Shown: positions 61,581 through 64,000 of the stretch, in pieces
Layout: each line of letters opens with the position of its first letter
Numbering within the stretch: the stretch's first letter is position 1
From: Hetaerina americana
Taxonomy: Eukaryota > Arthropoda > Insecta > Odonata > Calopterygidae
DNA: 64,000 nucleotides
Reading direction: 5' to 3'
Assembly: GCA_022747635.1 (NCBI GenBank)
Contig: JAKTNV010000005.1
Coordinates: 46,833,013 to 46,897,012 of the forward strand
Position numbers and translations under genes: made by a program
Notes under the pieces: generated by a model
What the model was told of the DNA's origin: nothing
Databases searched by the model: none
What the model saw: the letters and a program-made list of their open reading frames with translations, nothing else

Positions 61581-63059
61581 TTCTTTTAAGTGATACCTAA
61601 CAAGATGCTAGACATTTTTTCTGAAATTTTCTAAGGTCGGAAACTTTTCAGGCCACCCTCGTATACTCGTGCGTGTATATATGTATATATACACACACAT
61701 ATACTCGTATATTTAAAGTATTGAAATGTTTTTAATTGCAGCTAGGCTTTGTGTTTTGCTATTTTATTGTTTTCTTTAGAGGAAGTTCTGAATGTGATTT
61801 CAGTGAAATATCACTAGAATCAGTTGTACAGTAACTCACAGGCTTTTGATACCAAGTTTACGTCGTCGGAACTTTTATTAGACACTAATCTAATGTGACT
61901 ATTGAGATATATACATTAAGACACCAATAGTATCAGAAACCAGAATCCGCGTGATATATCTTACTTAGGAATTTCTATGCTGTTGGCAGACTTTTTATAA
62001 GCCTGCATTGGGTATTATCATGACGTAAAAATACCCGAGTGCATTACTGTGATTCATAGAGTTTAGTTCATATTGTCTTAACAAGGAGTATTGTCTGCCC
62101 TCCCCGTTATTTTCAAGTGGGCCTCATAAGAGCCTTCTGTGTACCTGGTGCCATTGTGGGCTTACTTTCCAAATCAAATCGTGTTTGTTCGTTGTGCCAT
62201 GGTACTATAGGCACCTTTCCTATTCATCGGCTCGTCGTCTGCCGAGCGATGCGGATGACTAATGGTTTGAGGGCGACAACGGGTGACGCGGGGAGCAGCG
62301 TTCATGAAAAGCGTTTGACAACCTCAAACCGCAGTTGACTTGGCAGCCATTGGATCACATTTCTCTCCCTTTGGTTGCTCCCACCTCCGTTTTGCCTTTT
62401 CAACTCAGCCTTCACAATTCACTCCATCACGCCTAGTGACCTAGCAGGCTGATTCCAACTACGTGCCTCAGTTTCGTCCTAGTAGTGGGGTTGATGGTGA
62501 AATTCGCAATGCTGTCAGGGCAATTCACGTCATTTAAAGGTAGACGGGTGATCCAAGGACTAGGGTGAAGGATGCAGGCATATATGATGTAGTCGCTTGC
62601 CTATGCTCTAAAGTTCATACGTGCCAAGTATTTTTGATGGACGCCTCAATAGATCGTCGAATAACTTTCATCCTCTTCTCTAAATTATTGTGTAATCAGC
62701 AAATTGGTAGCTATGGATAAATAGTGACTTAATGAATTATATAATTCTTTATGTTTTGCATTCAATAAATATAAATGGAAATTTCGAATATGAGTTAGTC
62801 AGAGTGAAAACTGTGGCGACCTACCAAAATAATTAAGTACGGATAAGAATTAACGTTGTAAGAGTTAGTTCAACAAATTTTTGTGATAAATAAAACATTA
62901 TAATGGTGATTTTTAAGCTCTAATAAATTTTAATCCAGTGTTGTGATTATTTCGTACCTCACACATGAATCATCGGCTTCCTATGAATCACCGATAAGGA
63001 CTCGGAATGCTAATATCCACCATAAATTATCAGCGTGCTCTCAGCATAAGCATACACAG
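61581..63059. other. AT-rich to mixed stretch, nothing recognised
   Basis: A frame of 73 codons (62117-62338 plus, alternative start) in a GC-richer patch resembles nothing known. 61670-61710 is TA/CA-rich. Confidence 0.4.
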
Positions 63060-64000
63060 GCGGCATGCAAAGTTTTGGGCATTCTCGGTGCGAAACCGAA
63101 ATAGGAACGGGAAAAAAAATTCCTCGCACGGCCTCCCCCTGAGGCTAATTCGGGACCGCGCCTTGGAAGCAAGAAACACACCAGACACCACATAAATCCG
63201 ATCACCCCTATCCAACCTCACTCATTCCCTTCACCTCCCAACACTTAACGCGATCCCGCGCGGTAACGTAACACCCCCGAGATGCTAGAGAAGCCCTCGC
63301 GTGTAAATAATAAGGGTTTTGGTGAGCCACTACGGGGTGGATCGTGAGTCACGGGTGATAAAAGCGGGCGTGATTGTGGGAGGGGGGGATGTGAGTGGAG
63401 AAGGTTGTAGAAAAAGAAATAAAAATTCTCGCCCCAGTAATACCTGCAGTAGAAAACAAAGGGCTAGTCACGTCTAGCAAGGCGTCCCACTGGGGGAGGA
63501 ACAATGGAAAGGCGAGCTGCTCCTCCCATCCGGCGGGAATGGGTGCACTATCGGATATCGGCGGGTCACGGAGCGTAGTTCTGGGGGGATGAGGAGGAAG
63601 GCAGGGGGAGTGTAAAGAGAATCAAGGGGCATGGGGTCGTTGAGGCTCCTTTTCTTCTTTTTTATATTTTGAAAGGCCGCGCGATCCCCATACTTTGGTG
63701 CCGACCCGTCGAATAGGGCCAGGGGATCACGAAATGTTCGAAGTCTCACCCTTCCCCTCTTGTTATTCTCCGCCTTTACTCTCCTTCCCTCTCTACAACT
63801 CTCTCTCCTTCTCTCTCTCTACCTTCCCGCCTACCGGTCTGTGACGCGACAATGAGATGGGAAGATACGATTGTTGGGTCAGCCCAACCGAGAGGGCACG
63901 CCTCCCCTCTTGCCGTGCGGGGGCGGGACCGCGGGGGAGGGGGAGTAGAGAGGGGGATGACGGAGGGAGGCAAGGAGTGGGACGACGCCTTGGGCCAAAT
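63060..64000. other. GC-rich block at window end
   Basis: CpG-rich with G-rich plus-strand parts (63360-63620, 63900-63980) and a C/T-rich part (63740-63830). Frames on both strands are low in information. It could be the edge of a CpG-rich promoter or first exon beyond the window; nothing inside proves it. Confidence 0.4.

Overview
This window looks like intergenic or intronic DNA from an animal, most likely an arthropod. There are no bacterial operons, Shine-Dalgarno sites or long open reading frames. The background is AT-rich and carries decayed transposons of kinds common in insects and chelicerates: several mariner/Tc1 subfamilies, three or more non-LTR retrotransposon families, a Penelope-like element, tRNA-derived SINEs and long TA/TG microsatellites. 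I found no intact host gene, no intact tRNA or rRNA, and no CRISPR array. Species cannot be named from this sequence.

Layout. 0.2-1.3 kb: mariner remnant (minus strand). 3.6-4.9 and 5.9-6.6 kb: GC-rich, strand-asymmetric blocks. 8.2 kb: TA microsatellite. 10.3-12.3 kb: a tRNA-derived SINE, a TA microsatellite, a D37D-type Tc1/mariner element and a dispersed-repeat fragment lie side by side. 12.8-14.4 kb: two CR1-like fragments with a perfect 21-bp hairpin between them. 15.0-16.2 kb: nearly full-length but dead mariner. 18.8-21.6 kb: three non-LTR remnants. 22.9-23.8 kb: short mariner derivative with perfect 34-bp inverted ends, flanked by microsatellites, followed by foldback sequence to 24.1 kb. 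24.7-26.3 kb: degenerate non-LTR retrotransposon (minus). 37.0-37.3 kb: SINE with an inverted 5' part and a 12-bp target duplication. 37.6-38.3 kb: non-LTR 3' end (minus). 43.5-44.0 kb: Penelope-like 3' end. 44.4-48.1 kb: long degenerate non-LTR element interrupted by a mariner. 49.3 kb: MITE. 56.2-57.5 kb: fourth copy of the same non-LTR family. 57.85-58.2 kb: dispersed repeat. 60.6 kb: near-perfect palindrome of about 157 bp with a hammerhead-like core on each strand. 63.1-64.0 kb: GC-rich block.

No genes work together here. The window is best read as a record of transposon activity: retrotransposons inserted, then cut-and-paste elements inserted into them or into TA microsatellites, then everything decayed. 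The most interesting parts are the SINE with apparent twin-priming inversion, the palindromes with hammerhead-like cores, and the short mariner with perfect ends. A few short stretches (50.9, 52.2 and 58.6 kb) have coding-like character and could be exons of an unseen host gene; support is weak.
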